The notes under the pieces are model-generated. The model saw only the letters and a program-made list of their open reading frames with translations, was not told the DNA's origin and did not search any database. From Geitlerinema sp. BBD 1991-9 (GTDB lineage Bacteria > Cyanobacteriota > Cyanobacteriia > Cyanobacteriales > Geitlerinemataceae): DNA of 64,000 nt. The stretch covers positions 1 to 64,000 of the forward strand of contig LWRO01000014.1 in assembly GCA_001657325.1 (NCBI GenBank), read 5' to 3'. The position numbers were made by a program, and so were the translations under genes. The first letter of the stretch is position 1. Each line of letters begins with the position of its first letter. Shown here one piece after another: positions 27,077 through 36,682 of the stretch.

Positions 27077-28834
27077 ATGACTGGATTCGATCGAGCCACG
27101 AGTTTTTTTGTCTGTGGTAGTAGCGGTGCGGTGGCGGGTGCAGGTATTGGTGCGAGTGTGGGCAGTGTGGGGGTCGTCGGCAGTTTTGGGGGGGTAGGGT
27201 TGGGGGCAACCCCCTTCGTAGCAGCAGGTGTCGTCACGGGAGCAGCGGCTTACGGTGCAGCAACAGCTTTCACAGAAGGCGATCCGATAGCCCTTGGCGC
27301 AGTCGGATTGGGTTCGATCGGCGGACTTGGCGTTTCTTCTGCGGTTGGGGGATTAGGAGTTAGCTTCGGTAGTACTGCGTTTGGTATCGGACTGGGAACG
27401 ATGTCTGCCTTGGGGGGCATTTTAGGGTTAGGGGTATACGGCTTGTATAAAGCAGCAACACCGGAACCCGGCCAGCGTTTATCGGGGGCATTCGATGCAT
27501 TTTCGCGTATAGAAGAACGTGTCCTTGAAATGGACGCTTATACACAGGCTTTAATCGAACTCGATCCCGTTTTGACAGAATTGAATTTACAGCAAAAATT
27601 TACCGACTTAGAAATCGAAGACGAATTACAAGCACTCAAAACACAACTTCAAAATTCCGATCGTGAAGGTTCTCGTCCATGTTCGACGGCTCGAGACCCC
27701 GAACGCGAGAGGATTTCTACCGATCTCGCGATCGACGACGAACTTTCAACCGATTGGCAGTGTGTGAAACATTTCAAAGGACACACCAACACCGTCAACG
27801 ATCTTGCCATTAGTCCTGACGGTAAGTTTTTCGCCAGCGTCAGCGATGACAAAACTGCAATTTTGTGGGATTTTGCCACCCAAAGGCAAACGTACTGCTT
27901 TTTTCACGGAAATTCCGTTTACGCTACTGCTCTTGATGCCAAAAATACCTTGTTTACCGGAGATTTCGATCGAAACGTTACACAATGGAACCTCGAGACC
28001 TTCCAACACCAACAGGCGTATCTCGACTATTTCGGTCACAGCCATCGCGGTATCGTCTACACCATCGCGACGAATCCAACGCACGCCTCGATCGCGAGTG
28101 GGGGAAGCGATAATGTCGTGCGAATTTGGCATCGGTACACCGGCCAAGTCAAGCGAACTTTAACCGTCCATACCGACACTGTACGAAGTTTAGACTATAG
28201 CCTCGACGGGACTTACCTAGTCAGCGGTAGTCTCGATGGAACCGCGTGCATTTGGGACGTACAACGCGGCAATATTGTAAGGAAACTCGCTCGCGATGCT
28301 GGAATCTTGGCTGTGGCAATCAGTTGCGACGATCGATTCGTCGCGACTGGGGGAGTCGATCGAACGATCCGAGTTTGGGATTGGCAGCGTGGAATCTTGC
28401 GATATGTTTTGTCAGGACACTTGGATGAGGTTCGATCGATCGATTTTCATCCCAACGGCGAACTACTCGTGAGTGCCAGCGATCGAGAGGTCAAACTCTG
28501 GAATCTCCAAACGGGGCAGTGCAACGGCAATCTTGACGGAACGCATCCAATTGCCTTCGCCGCCGATGGTTCGTTCCTCATGACGGGCAGTCGAGATCGT
28601 GTCTTAAAACGGTGGGAACAGCAACTGTATCGATCGCTCTCCCACGGTTCCGAAGCGTGGTGGCAAGTGCTTGGCGTTCGCCCCGAAGCCACCGCAGAAA
28701 CGGTCAAAACGGCTTATTGGAACTTGGCGCGAATCTACCATCCGGATGTCAATCGAGAGCGAGAGGCAATCGATCGAATGCAAGCCATTAACCAGGCTTA
28801 CATGACGTTTTTACAAATCGTCGATCGACGGTAA
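27077..28834 (+). CDS. Gly-rich hydrophobic / WD40 / J-domain fusion protein
   Basis: This 585-aa protein has three parts. Residues ~10-130 are almost entirely G, A, V, S and T with a repeated GxxxG pattern (SVGVVGSFGGVGLGATPF), which looks like membrane-inserting glycine-zipper helices. Residues ~215-520 hold six or seven WD40 repeats, e.g. FKGHTNTVNDLAISPDGK and YVLSGHLDEVRSIDFHPNG. Residues ~527-585 are a J-domain, WQVLGVRPEATAETVKTAY with the essential HPD at 555-557. The J-domain predicts recruitment of DnaK to whatever the propeller binds at the membrane. Each piece is known in cyanobacteria; the combination is uncommon to me. It has no operon partners. Confidence 0.88.
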   Translation: MTGFDRATSFFVCGSSGAVAGAGIGASVGSVGVVGSFGGVGLGATPFVAAGVVTGAAAYGAATAFTEGDPIALGAVGLGSIGGLGVSSAVGGLGVSFGSTAFGIGLGTMSALGGILGLGVYGLYKAATPEPGQRLSGAFDAFSRIEERVLEMDAYTQALIELDPVLTELNLQQKFTDLEIEDELQALKTQLQNSDREGSRPCSTARDPERERISTDLAIDDELSTDWQCVKHFKGHTNTVNDLAISPDGKFFASVSDDKTAILWDFATQRQTYCFFHGNSVYATALDAKNTLFTGDFDRNVTQWNLETFQHQQAYLDYFGHSHRGIVYTIATNPTHASIASGGSDNVVRIWHRYTGQVKRTLTVHTDTVRSLDYSLDGTYLVSGSLDGTACIWDVQRGNIVRKLARDAGILAVAISCDDRFVATGGVDRTIRVWDWQRGILRYVLSGHLDEVRSIDFHPNGELLVSASDREVKLWNLQTGQCNGNLDGTHPIAFAADGSFLMTGSRDRVLKRWEQQLYRSLSHGSEAWWQVLGVRPEATAETVKTAYWNLARIYHPDVNREREAIDRMQAINQAYMTFLQIVDRR

Positions 28835-28873
28835 TTCCGAGCGTTTCATTTGACTCGTCTTCGCCGAGTGACG

Positions 28874-29067
28874 GGGTGCATCTCAATTCTGTAACCCTCA
28901 CCCTAAATCCCTCTCCCAATGTTGGGAGAGGGACTTGAAAATGGCTCCCCTTCTCCCCACCTTGGCAGAGGGACTTGAAAATGGCTCCCCTTCTCCCAAG
29001 GTGGGGAGAAGGGGTTGGGGGATGAGGGCATCAGAAATCGGATAGATTGTAAAAGTGAAATGCACCC
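28874..29067. mobile_element. MITE, family 1, copy A (194 bp)
   Basis: The ends are GGGTGCATCTCAATT and AAAAGTGAAATGCACCC, inverted repeats matching 11 of 12 terminal bases. The flanks GAGTGACG (28866-28873) and GAGCGACG (29068-29075) are an 8-bp direct repeat with one mismatch. Inside is a different filler from the other copies: a 'CCCTCTCCC...GGGAGAGGG' hairpin and two direct copies of GAGGGACTTGAAAATGGCTC (second copy ending near 28990). Confidence 0.75.
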
Positions 29068-29170
29068 GAGCGACGAAACCCAAAATCCAAGGTTTTTATA
29101 AGGTTTTTATACAGCATCCAGTTACCAAGAATCTGGTATAATTCATCGAAAGGTCAAACAAACAAGGAAA

Positions 29171-29614
29171 ATGCCCAGAAAGGTGAGTTTAGTTTCTCAT
29201 TTTAGTGTCGAACAACTCAAGGAAAAATATCGAAAGAGTCGCGATACTGTGGAAGCGAGAAGATGGCATTTATTATGGAAAGTTTCATCGGGGTGGACCG
29301 TTGAGAAGAGTGCTTTAGCGGTTGGGCTCAATTACGATTATGCCCGGACAATTGTCAAGAGATACAACCAACAAGGAGAAGCAGGCATTACCAACCAACG
29401 CAACAAAAATCGTACCCACGCACGGGGAAGAAAAGCATTACTCAACGAAGCACAACTGCAAAAACTCAAGGAAGCCTTACAAGATAGACCCGAAGATGGC
29501 GGAAATTGGACGGGTCCCAAAGTCGCTCGGTGGATTGAAAAAGAAACGGGAACCGAGAAAGTTTGGAACCAACGAGGATGGGATTATCTCAAAAAGTGCG
29601 GCCACGCCCGATAA
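29171..29614 (+). pseudogene. IS630-family transposase, N-terminal relic
   Basis: The 147-aa frame encodes the N-terminal helix-turn-helix region of an IS630/Tc1-type transposase: ARRWHLLWKVSSGWTVEKSA, GLNYDYARTIVKRYNQQGEAG and a second wing with NWTGPKVARWIEKETG. It stops at DYLKKCGHAR, where intact elements continue into a ~200-aa DDE catalytic domain; that domain is absent and the bases beyond 29614 are non-coding in all frames. Another frame resumes a related-looking RPRPIK segment, so a frameshift plus deletion is likely. It cannot transpose. It lies 104 bp from the MITE copy A. Confidence 0.8.
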
Positions 29615-29708
29615 AAACGTCAACCTAGAACAATCGGCAACCGTTCGTAGAGATAGACAGAGATTCGTTCTGAGTTTTACAAGTCCAACAGCGATATGAA
29701 AGTGGCGC

Positions 29709-30656
29709 TTAAAACGTGAGGAATCGATCGGTTGCATCCAACAGTGCGTTGAGAATGCCCGTTTCGCTGACCGAATGACCCGCATCGGGAACTACGACAA
29801 ACTCCGCTTCTGGAAACGCCTTATGTAACTCCCAAGCCGACACTATCGGACAAACCACATCGTAGCGTCCCTGTACGATAAACGTGGGAATGTGGCGAAT
29901 TCGATCGACATCTTCTAATAACTGTTCCTCTCGATCGAAAAATCCTCCATTGATGAAATAATGACATTCAATTCGTGCGAAAGCCTCTGCAAATCCCTCA
30001 CGTCCGAACTTTTGCTTTGCCCTCGGATCGGGAAATAATTTACTCGTACTCCCTTCCCAAATTGCCCAGGCTTTCGCCGCTTCGAGGCGAACTTTAGCAT
30101 CGGGACTCGTGAGTCGCTTGTAATACGCCTGAATCAAATCGCCTCGTTCCGCCTCCGGAATCGGTTCCAAATAAGCCTCCCACGCTTCGGGGAAAATATA
30201 ACTCGCGCCGTCTTGATAAAACCAACGCAACTCTTTCTGACGCAACATAAAAATCCCGCGCAGAATCAATCCCGTACAACGTTCCGGGTGCGTTTCCGCA
30301 TACGCTAATGCCAAGGTACTCCCCCAACTTCCCCCAAACACCGTCCATTTCTCAATTCCGAGGTGTTCCCGCAGTTGTTCGATGTCGCGGATGAGATCCC
30401 AAGTGGTATTGTCTCGTAACTCCGCGTGGGGTTTACTTCGCCCGCACCCCCGCTGGTCAAACAACACGAGCCGCCACTTTTTCGGGTGAAAATATTGGCG
30501 GTAACTGGGAATCGATCCCCCTCCTGGACCACCATGCAGAAACACAGCAGGTTTACCTTTAGGGTTACCACTCTCCTCGTAATAGAGTGTGTGAAGGTCA
30601 GATACTTTCAACGTCCCGGTTTTGTAGGGTTCGATGGGAGGATATAGTTCTCTCAT
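29709..30656 (-). CDS. pip: Proline iminopeptidase
   Basis: This 315-aa alpha/beta-hydrolase releases N-terminal proline from peptides. HGGPGGGS (41-48) forms the oxyanion hole, and the nucleophile elbow is GGSWGS with Ser110. DQRGCGRSKPH (67-77) is the family block; the catalytic Asp lies in VQGRYDVVCP and the His in DAGHSVSE. Cytosolic, no signal peptide. ATG 30656 starts the homologous region; a TTG at 30671 is also in frame. It is a stand-alone gene, divergent from the helicase gene. Confidence 0.94.
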   Translation of the reverse strand: MRELYPPIEPYKTGTLKVSDLHTLYYEESGNPKGKPAVFLHGGPGGGSIPSYRQYFHPKKWRLVLFDQRGCGRSKPHAELRDNTTWDLIRDIEQLREHLGIEKWTVFGGSWGSTLALAYAETHPERCTGLILRGIFMLRQKELRWFYQDGASYIFPEAWEAYLEPIPEAERGDLIQAYYKRLTSPDAKVRLEAAKAWAIWEGSTSKLFPDPRAKQKFGREGFAEAFARIECHYFINGGFFDREEQLLEDVDRIRHIPTFIVQGRYDVVCPIVSAWELHKAFPEAEFVVVPDAGHSVSETGILNALLDATDRFLTF

Positions 30657-30779
30657 AAGGTGACAGGCCAATTACCAGAAATCCAAGATACACTCAAAAG
30701 AATACGTCGTCACCCGTTTTTTTACTGACGAACTTTCCCTGAGATTTTTTCAATTTTCAATCGTAAATCTTACGTACCT

Positions 30780-30915
30780 AAATTGCAAATTACCAGCTTC
30801 AGACCCCTTCAGTCGTCAATCGCAAGTCGTCAATCGTAAATCCATCATGCTGCAAATTGCGGATTGCCAATCGTAAATCGCGCATTTATCACCCCTATTA
30901 TCGTAAATCATAAAG
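30780..30915. repeat. Short degenerate repeats of TCGTAAATC/TCGTCAATC
   Basis: The leader of the helicase gene contains several spaced copies of a 9-bp word: GTCGTCAATCG, AGTCGTCAATCGTAAATC, AATCGTAAATCG and TCGTAAATCATAAA. A similar cluster occurs at 58657-58686 before pyrE. They resemble short tandemly repeated repetitive sequences known from cyanobacteria. Confidence 0.45.
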
Positions 30916-30926
30916 TGTGAATCTCA

Positions 30927-33251
30927 ATGACTTTTGCCGAATTGCAATCTCCAAACCAGTCCGATCGCATTGACTTCGATCGATCTCGAGCGATTCAAAC
31001 CATTCGTGACGGCTTGCGACCGGGACAGCGAGAAATGGCAAACTGGCAGGGCGGACTGTTAGCGGTGTCGGCCGTTCCCGGCTCGGGGAAATCGAAGGGA
31101 ATGGCGGCGGGGGTTGCGATTGCGATCGCCCGTCACGGACTCAACGCTCGCCATCAAATTGCCGTCGTCACGTTTACGCGATCGGCAGCAGCCAATATCA
31201 AAATCAAAATTCGGAAAGATCTCGAAACACTCAGACTACCCCCGTGGGGATTTTTCGTCTCGACACTCCACGGCTTGGCACTCCGCATCGCCACTCACCA
31301 CCGAGAACTGTCGGGATTGGATTTCGAGGGATTTTCGATCGCACAAGTCAACCAAAGCCATCGCCTTCTCCGTCAGTGTGTCGAACAGTGGATCGCCAGT
31401 TCCCCGTCGCGTTACCGTCGTTTGCTAGAAGGCTGCAACTTCGACGGAGAGGAAGCGGAACGGCTGCGGCGACAGTCGATTTTGCGAACGGACGTATTGC
31501 CCAGTTTGGCGAATACCGTAATTCACGAGGCCAAATCTTCGGGACTGACCCCAGACGAACTGCTCGAGTTGAGTCGAAGCGTTGCGGACGAATATGGCAT
31601 TTTAGACATCGCCGCGTATTTGTATCGAGAGTACGATCGACAACTTCGAGCCAAAAAAACGATCGACTACGACGACACCATTTTGGCGGCGTTGCGAGTT
31701 CTAGAAAACGAAAGCGCCCGCAAACTGTGGCAAGAGCGAATTTTCGGCGTGTTTGAGGACGAAGCCCAAGACTCTTCACCCCTGCAAACGCAATTACTCG
31801 AAATTCTCGCCAGCAACGCCGAGGGGAACGCACCGCCGAATTTAGTGCGCGTCGGCGATCCCAACCAGGCGATCAATTCCACCTTTACCCCAGCCGATCC
31901 CGTTTATTTCCGTCGATTTTGCCATCGCTGCGACGATATGGGGCGGTTGGCGACGATCGATCGAGCGGGACGCAGCAGCCAAATTATTATGGATGCTGCG
32001 AACTTCGCCCTCGACTGGGTCAACGATCGATGGCTGGCGGGAAAATGGGGAGAATCGTCAAACGATGCAGACGATCGACCCTTCAAACCCCAACACGTTC
32101 GCTCCGTCGCCGCTGACGATCCGCAACTCAACGCCAACCCCGAACCCGTTGATGGCGGCTTGGAACTCGATCGACCTTCCAACGTTGAAGATACAGTCGA
32201 TCGAATCGGACAGCGAGTTCTACAACTGTTTGAAGATTCCGACCTTTCAGCGGCGGTTCTCGTCCGCACCAACCACCAAGGCCGCTTTGTGTCTGAGACG
32301 CTGCGGCGTATCTACGGCGAGCGAATCCCCATCTACGACGTGGGAGAACGAGAACGCCTGTCTGCTGTTCCCGCCGAACTCCTAACGTTACTGAAATTTC
32401 TCGATCGACCCCATTCGCCGGACTACCTCAAAGCAGTGCTGCGCGTCTTCGTCGAACGCAAACTCATTCCCCCGCAAGATCTCGACGCGCTCGCGATTCT
32501 TCCCGAACAGTTCCTCTATCCCACCCCCCTCGAACCACTGCAAACGCCAGAGGTGCAACAGGCGCAAAAGTTTTGCTGTAACTTACTGCAAGCGAGATTG
32601 GCGTTACCCCAAACGCATTTGATACCGTTTCTGACAATGACATTGCAGTACGGCGGAACAGAACTCGCCACCGCTGACAAAATCGCCGAGCGAGTATTGC
32701 GGGATACCGTCGATCGAATGTCCTTACCCGCTTATATCGAAGTCCTTTCAGAAATTGCTAACGCCGAGCGCTTCGAACCCGTAGAAGCCGAGCCGTCCGA
32801 TAAAGCCGAGTCGAAATACACTAAAGCCGGTCAACTCACGGTGATGACGATGCACAAAGCGAAAGGCTTGGATTGGGATGTCGTTTTCGTTCCGTTTCTC
32901 CACGCCGATCTCATTCCTGGCAATTTGCGCGTTCGCCCACAAACGCAATTTCTCGGGGAATTCGCCCTCGACGAAGTCGCACGAGCGCAAATCCGCCAGT
33001 ATCTCTGGCATCGCGGCGAGGATACTGCCTCGTTCGAGCCGTTTGACAGTCCTTTGCAATATTGGAAGATGGCGAAACGATTGAAAATTGCCGAAGAGTT
33101 TCGCTTGTTGTACGTCGCCATGACGCGAGCGAAGCGGCTGTTGTGGATGTCCGCCGCCCAGGAAGCCCCGTTTACCTGGAGTAAGATCGGTAATTTTCAG
33201 AAAAAAGAAGCGTGTCCTGTGTTTGCTGCGTTGGAGGAACGATTTTTTTGA
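30927..33251 (+). CDS. UvrD/Rep-type superfamily 1 DNA helicase
   Basis: This 774-aa ATP-dependent 3'-5' helicase contains the SF1A set: motif I AVPGSGKS (49-56), motif Ia VVTFTRSAAANIK, motif II VFEDEAQD, motif III VGDPNQAIN, motif V TMHKAKGLDWDVVF and motif VI LLYVAMTRAKRLLWM. It is longer than UvrD in its 1B/2B insertions and has no C-terminal nuclease domain, so it is not an AddA/RecB. It lacks the usual Q-motif spacing near the N-terminus. A role in DNA repair is inferred from the family. Confidence 0.9.
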   Translation: MTFAELQSPNQSDRIDFDRSRAIQTIRDGLRPGQREMANWQGGLLAVSAVPGSGKSKGMAAGVAIAIARHGLNARHQIAVVTFTRSAAANIKIKIRKDLETLRLPPWGFFVSTLHGLALRIATHHRELSGLDFEGFSIAQVNQSHRLLRQCVEQWIASSPSRYRRLLEGCNFDGEEAERLRRQSILRTDVLPSLANTVIHEAKSSGLTPDELLELSRSVADEYGILDIAAYLYREYDRQLRAKKTIDYDDTILAALRVLENESARKLWQERIFGVFEDEAQDSSPLQTQLLEILASNAEGNAPPNLVRVGDPNQAINSTFTPADPVYFRRFCHRCDDMGRLATIDRAGRSSQIIMDAANFALDWVNDRWLAGKWGESSNDADDRPFKPQHVRSVAADDPQLNANPEPVDGGLELDRPSNVEDTVDRIGQRVLQLFEDSDLSAAVLVRTNHQGRFVSETLRRIYGERIPIYDVGERERLSAVPAELLTLLKFLDRPHSPDYLKAVLRVFVERKLIPPQDLDALAILPEQFLYPTPLEPLQTPEVQQAQKFCCNLLQARLALPQTHLIPFLTMTLQYGGTELATADKIAERVLRDTVDRMSLPAYIEVLSEIANAERFEPVEAEPSDKAESKYTKAGQLTVMTMHKAKGLDWDVVFVPFLHADLIPGNLRVRPQTQFLGEFALDEVARAQIRQYLWHRGEDTASFEPFDSPLQYWKMAKRLKIAEEFRLLYVAMTRAKRLLWMSAAQEAPFTWSKIGNFQKKEACPVFAALEERFF

Positions 33252-33256
33252 GGCGT

Positions 33257-33889
33257 TCAAACCAAACGCACCGTTTCGGGAACGGAGGACAAGCACAGGT
33301 GTAAGAGTGGATCTTCGATCGATCGATCGTAGGCTTCGACATAAAGTTGCGTCAGCAAATGGCGAACTCGTAGTCGATCGAGCGTTTCTGTGCGATATCC
33401 CGGTGCGATCGCCAGTAGCATTTCCGTGGGGCGATCGCCGGACAGAGGCGGGAGAATGTAGCGCACGTTTTCGAGGAGTTTTGCACCGATGCGACGGTAA
33501 AATTCAAGCCGCCGTCGCGCCATTCCGTCGTCGTTGTCGGGATGTTCCATTTCGATGAGGAGATATCGATCGAGGGGCTTCAAATGGTTCAACACGTCCT
33601 GCAAGAACGTCGAACCGATACCGAGATTGCGATACGCTGCATCCGTTGCGATGTAACCGAGAAGAACGAGATCGCTCTGTTGGAGATTGTAGAGAATCGT
33701 CATAAAAACGACGCGATCGCCGTCTTTACCAATCCACAGTTCGTAAACACCCTTTGCAATTCGATCGATAACTTTGTCTCGCCGAACTCGTTCTTCGGGA
33801 GGAAATGCTTCTTCGTAAATATCTAAAGCAATCGAACAGTCTTCACTGTTGATATCGTCGAGTTGGGAAAATTGAATCGATCGATCCAT
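33257..33889 (-). CDS. GNAT-family N-acetyltransferase
   Basis: This 210-aa protein contains a GNAT core: strand beta4 LVLLGYIATDAAYRNLGIGS gives the acetyl-CoA pyrophosphate-binding loop (R/Q-x-x-G-x-G/A form RNLGIGS), followed by FLQDVLNHLK, and a later GMARRRLEFYRRIGAKLL (beta6-alpha4). The acceptor is unknown. ATG 33889 is preferred over an upstream TTG at 33946. It is convergent with the helicase gene at 5 bp. Confidence 0.85.
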   Translation of the reverse strand: MDRSIQFSQLDDINSEDCSIALDIYEEAFPPEERVRRDKVIDRIAKGVYELWIGKDGDRVVFMTILYNLQQSDLVLLGYIATDAAYRNLGIGSTFLQDVLNHLKPLDRYLLIEMEHPDNDDGMARRRLEFYRRIGAKLLENVRYILPPLSGDRPTEMLLAIAPGYRTETLDRLRVRHLLTQLYVEAYDRSIEDPLLHLCLSSVPETVRLV

Positions 33890-34015
33890 ACGTTCGGGCT
33901 TAATACAAAACTTGATTATCTCGATCGAATTATCGCAGACTTCCAACCGACACGACCAATGAGAAGAACCACCTGAAAATTGCCATAACGCTTAACGTCC
34001 TGACGTCCTAACGCT

Positions 34016-35866
34016 TTACGATAAAGGGTCGTCTGTCGCCTCAGCTTTGCCCTCTTTCCGCAAACTCTGCACCATCGCCTCGCGCCGTTCCCGCAGTTTT
34101 CGATCGTTCGGACTGAGTTTTTCCGCAATGCTGTAAGAACGAATCGCTTCCAAGGGACGATTGAGTTGTTCGAGGATTTCGCAGCGTTTCACCCAAGCAT
34201 CGTAATTTCCCGGTTGCAGTTGAATGGCTCGATCGATTGTCGCCAAAGCTTCCGCGTAGCGATGTCGTTTGGAAAGTAGCTGTCCCCGTTTCAACCACAA
34301 CGGTAGGTGATCGGGCCACAACGTCAACGCGAGATCGTAAGTATTGAGTGCGTCGTCGTATCGTTCTATCTTTTCGAGGAGCGCTCCCCGTTTGAGGCGC
34401 ACGGAAATTTGAGTCGGTTGGCGTTCTTGCGCGAGATCGTAAGTATTGAGTGCGTCGTCGTATCGTTTGAGGGTTTCCAAGCATTCGCCTCGCTTCAGTA
34501 AAGCGCGATACGCCCACATATCGATGGAAGCCGCCACTTGCACGACTTTATCGTAAGCGGCGATGGCGTTCTCGTAGCGCTGTAAGTTGGCGAACACCTC
34601 GCCCCGGTAATACCAAGCTTCGGCGTAATCCGCTTGAATTTGGATAGCGTTGTCGAACGCGATAATAGCTTCTCGATCGCGATTGACGTGATACAAAACT
34701 TTCCCGCGTCCCAACCAACTGGGGGCGAAATCGGGATTGAGATACGTTGATTTATCAAAAGCTTCGAGGGCTTCAGAATACTGTTGGCTTTCGTAGAGAG
34801 CGATTCCTTTCCCGTACCAAGCTTGCGTGGATTTCGGTTCCAAGGCGAGGGCACGATCGAAACAGGCGATCGCAGCTTCTCCCCACTGGTGGCGCATGGC
34901 CATTCCTTTGAGAATCCAGGGTTCGACGGCGTTCGGCTGTTGTCCGATGGCTCGATCGTAGGCGGCGATGGCTTCCGTGTAGCGTTGGAGCGATTCGAGG
35001 AGTCGTCCCCGTTGCAACCACAAGTCCAAGCGTTCGGGTTGCAGTTGCATCGACACGTCGAGGGCAATCAGGGCATCCTCGTATTGCTGCTCTCGTTCGG
35101 CGCAGTTCGTCAGTTTGAGCCACAACGTCCAATCCTGGGGGGCGAGTTGTGTGGCGTTGCGATAGGCGATCGTCGCATCGGAGAACTGGCGCGTTTGCAC
35201 GAGCAGATCGCCGAGGTGACTCCAGGCGGGGAGGAGGTTGTTTTTGCGCTGTAGGGTTTGGCGGTAAGCGTCGATCGCGTCGGAATATCGTTGGAGAGCT
35301 TCAAAGCCGAGAGCTTGGTAATACCAAGGTTCGTAACGCTTTCGATCGATCTGTACGGCTCGATCGAGGGAAGCGATCGATTCGTGGTAGCGCTGCATGT
35401 CATAGAGCAACCGTCCCCGCAGCAACCACACCCACATATCGTTGGCGTTGAGTTGAAGCGCTCGATCGTAAGCCGTCAGTGCTTCTTCACGACGCTCGAG
35501 TTTGGCTAAAGCTTGTCCCCGTCGCAACCACGCCGGACGAAAGCTCGGGTTGAGTTGAAGCGCTCGATCGTAGGAGGCGAGCGCCTGTTCGTACTGTTGA
35601 GAGCGATACCAACGGTTGCCCTTTTTGTACTCTGGCGAAACTCCAAGCCAGCGAGATGTCATTCCAGCAAACCAGCTTCGGACGCGAGAGGTCGTCGGAG
35701 GAGGTTCGGAAAGCTTGTCAGGGCTGCTTTCGGGGAGCGGAACGGTTGGAGATGGCGTAGATGCACCCACAGACGAAGGAGCCGTCGCGGATTCGGAGGC
35801 GGGTTGAGCATCCGGTGGCGACGACGAATTATTTGCCTGAAACTCGAATCCGGCAGGGTTCGTCAT
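34016..35866 (-). CDS. TPR-repeat protein (about 14 TPRs)
   Basis: This 616-aa protein has an N-terminal ~65-residue S/P/T-rich, probably disordered region (PPDAQPASESATAPSS), then back-to-back 34-residue tetratricopeptide repeats from ~80 to the end, with A/G-8 and P-32 positions kept (AWLRRGQALAKLERREEAL, AWYGKGIALYESQQYSEAL). Such superhelices are protein-binding scaffolds. Two repeats near the C-terminus share a nearly identical block, ERYDDALNTYDLA / KRYDDALNTYDLA, also at DNA level. No enzymatic domain. A hydrophobic W-containing patch RVRSWFAGMTSRWLG precedes the repeats. Confidence 0.88.
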   Translation of the reverse strand: MTNPAGFEFQANNSSSPPDAQPASESATAPSSVGASTPSPTVPLPESSPDKLSEPPPTTSRVRSWFAGMTSRWLGVSPEYKKGNRWYRSQQYEQALASYDRALQLNPSFRPAWLRRGQALAKLERREEALTAYDRALQLNANDMWVWLLRGRLLYDMQRYHESIASLDRAVQIDRKRYEPWYYQALGFEALQRYSDAIDAYRQTLQRKNNLLPAWSHLGDLLVQTRQFSDATIAYRNATQLAPQDWTLWLKLTNCAEREQQYEDALIALDVSMQLQPERLDLWLQRGRLLESLQRYTEAIAAYDRAIGQQPNAVEPWILKGMAMRHQWGEAAIACFDRALALEPKSTQAWYGKGIALYESQQYSEALEAFDKSTYLNPDFAPSWLGRGKVLYHVNRDREAIIAFDNAIQIQADYAEAWYYRGEVFANLQRYENAIAAYDKVVQVAASIDMWAYRALLKRGECLETLKRYDDALNTYDLAQERQPTQISVRLKRGALLEKIERYDDALNTYDLALTLWPDHLPLWLKRGQLLSKRHRYAEALATIDRAIQLQPGNYDAWVKRCEILEQLNRPLEAIRSYSIAEKLSPNDRKLRERREAMVQSLRKEGKAEATDDPLS

Positions 35867-36682
35867 GGGGATTGGTAAGCTATCTGTGAGGAACCACGAT
35901 CGATGGTGTCATTATAAGCCCCGGCACAAGGGGGAAGCAATCGTGAAAATCTATCGATCGATCGGGTACGAAGTCAGGTAAAACTCGGTGCGATCTGTAT
36001 CGGAATCGATCTCGATTTTGTTGGAATTTCAAACAGATTCGATCGACCGTCAATGAATACCTTTTTTGACTCAGTCATTTCGAGGTTAATACGATGAATG
36101 TTGGGCTGCTTCTGACTTTTTGAATTGCCATCAAATAAAGTTATCCAATATCAAAATGCTGGATCGAACGCGATATTTAGAGTGCATCTCTCTTTTGCGA
36201 TCTCAACCCCACCCCTCCTCCCCTAGCTAAGGGGAGGTGCCGAAGGCGGAGGGGTCATTCTACGAAATTGAGATGCACCCGATATTCAGTCAAATATTAT
36301 CGGTCGATTTATGGGTTATCGATCGAGAGAAAAAGTGTTTTATTTACGATAAAATACGCTCCAATCTTAGATCGTATTAATTGAATTCACGATTTCACTC
36401 GAATTGCAGCTTTCAAAAACAACAGTTACCTAGTATTTTTCGAAAGGTGGGTGGTACGTTTTTAGCCGAATCTTACTCCGTTGACTCAAAAATGAGACGC
36501 AAAGCTGAAGTTCCCGGATATTTAAGAGAAGTGACCGGGTGAAAGTTTTGCCAAACCGTCCTTATCCATCGATCGAACGGCGAACTCAGTTCCTCGATCG
36601 ACTGCCTTCCCTGACTCGCGTTAGGATAGAATCCAAAATCGATGCGTCTGCCGTATCCCTTTACTCATCAACTCGATCGCGC
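35867..36682. other. Intergenic region before minC
   Basis: About 670-815 bp depending on the minC start. It holds MITE copy B and the minC leader; I see no gene. The AT-rich part is 36280-36480. Confidence 0.5.
36180..36280 (-). mobile_element. MITE, family 1, copy B (101 bp)
   Basis: Left end GAGTGCATCTCTCTTTTGC, right end AAATTGAGATGCACCC. The flanks GATATTTA (36172-36179) and GATATTCA (36281-36288) are an 8-bp duplication with one mismatch. The interior is the reverse complement of copy D (62392-62492), near-identical in the ACCCCTCCGCC...GGGGAGG dyad, and of the same 101-bp length. Confidence 0.82.

Noticed and set aside
28874-29067. CRISPR-like array because of two direct repeats
   Set aside because: Only two copies of an ~30-bp unit with no spacer diversity, inside a transposon-like element; no cas gene in the window.
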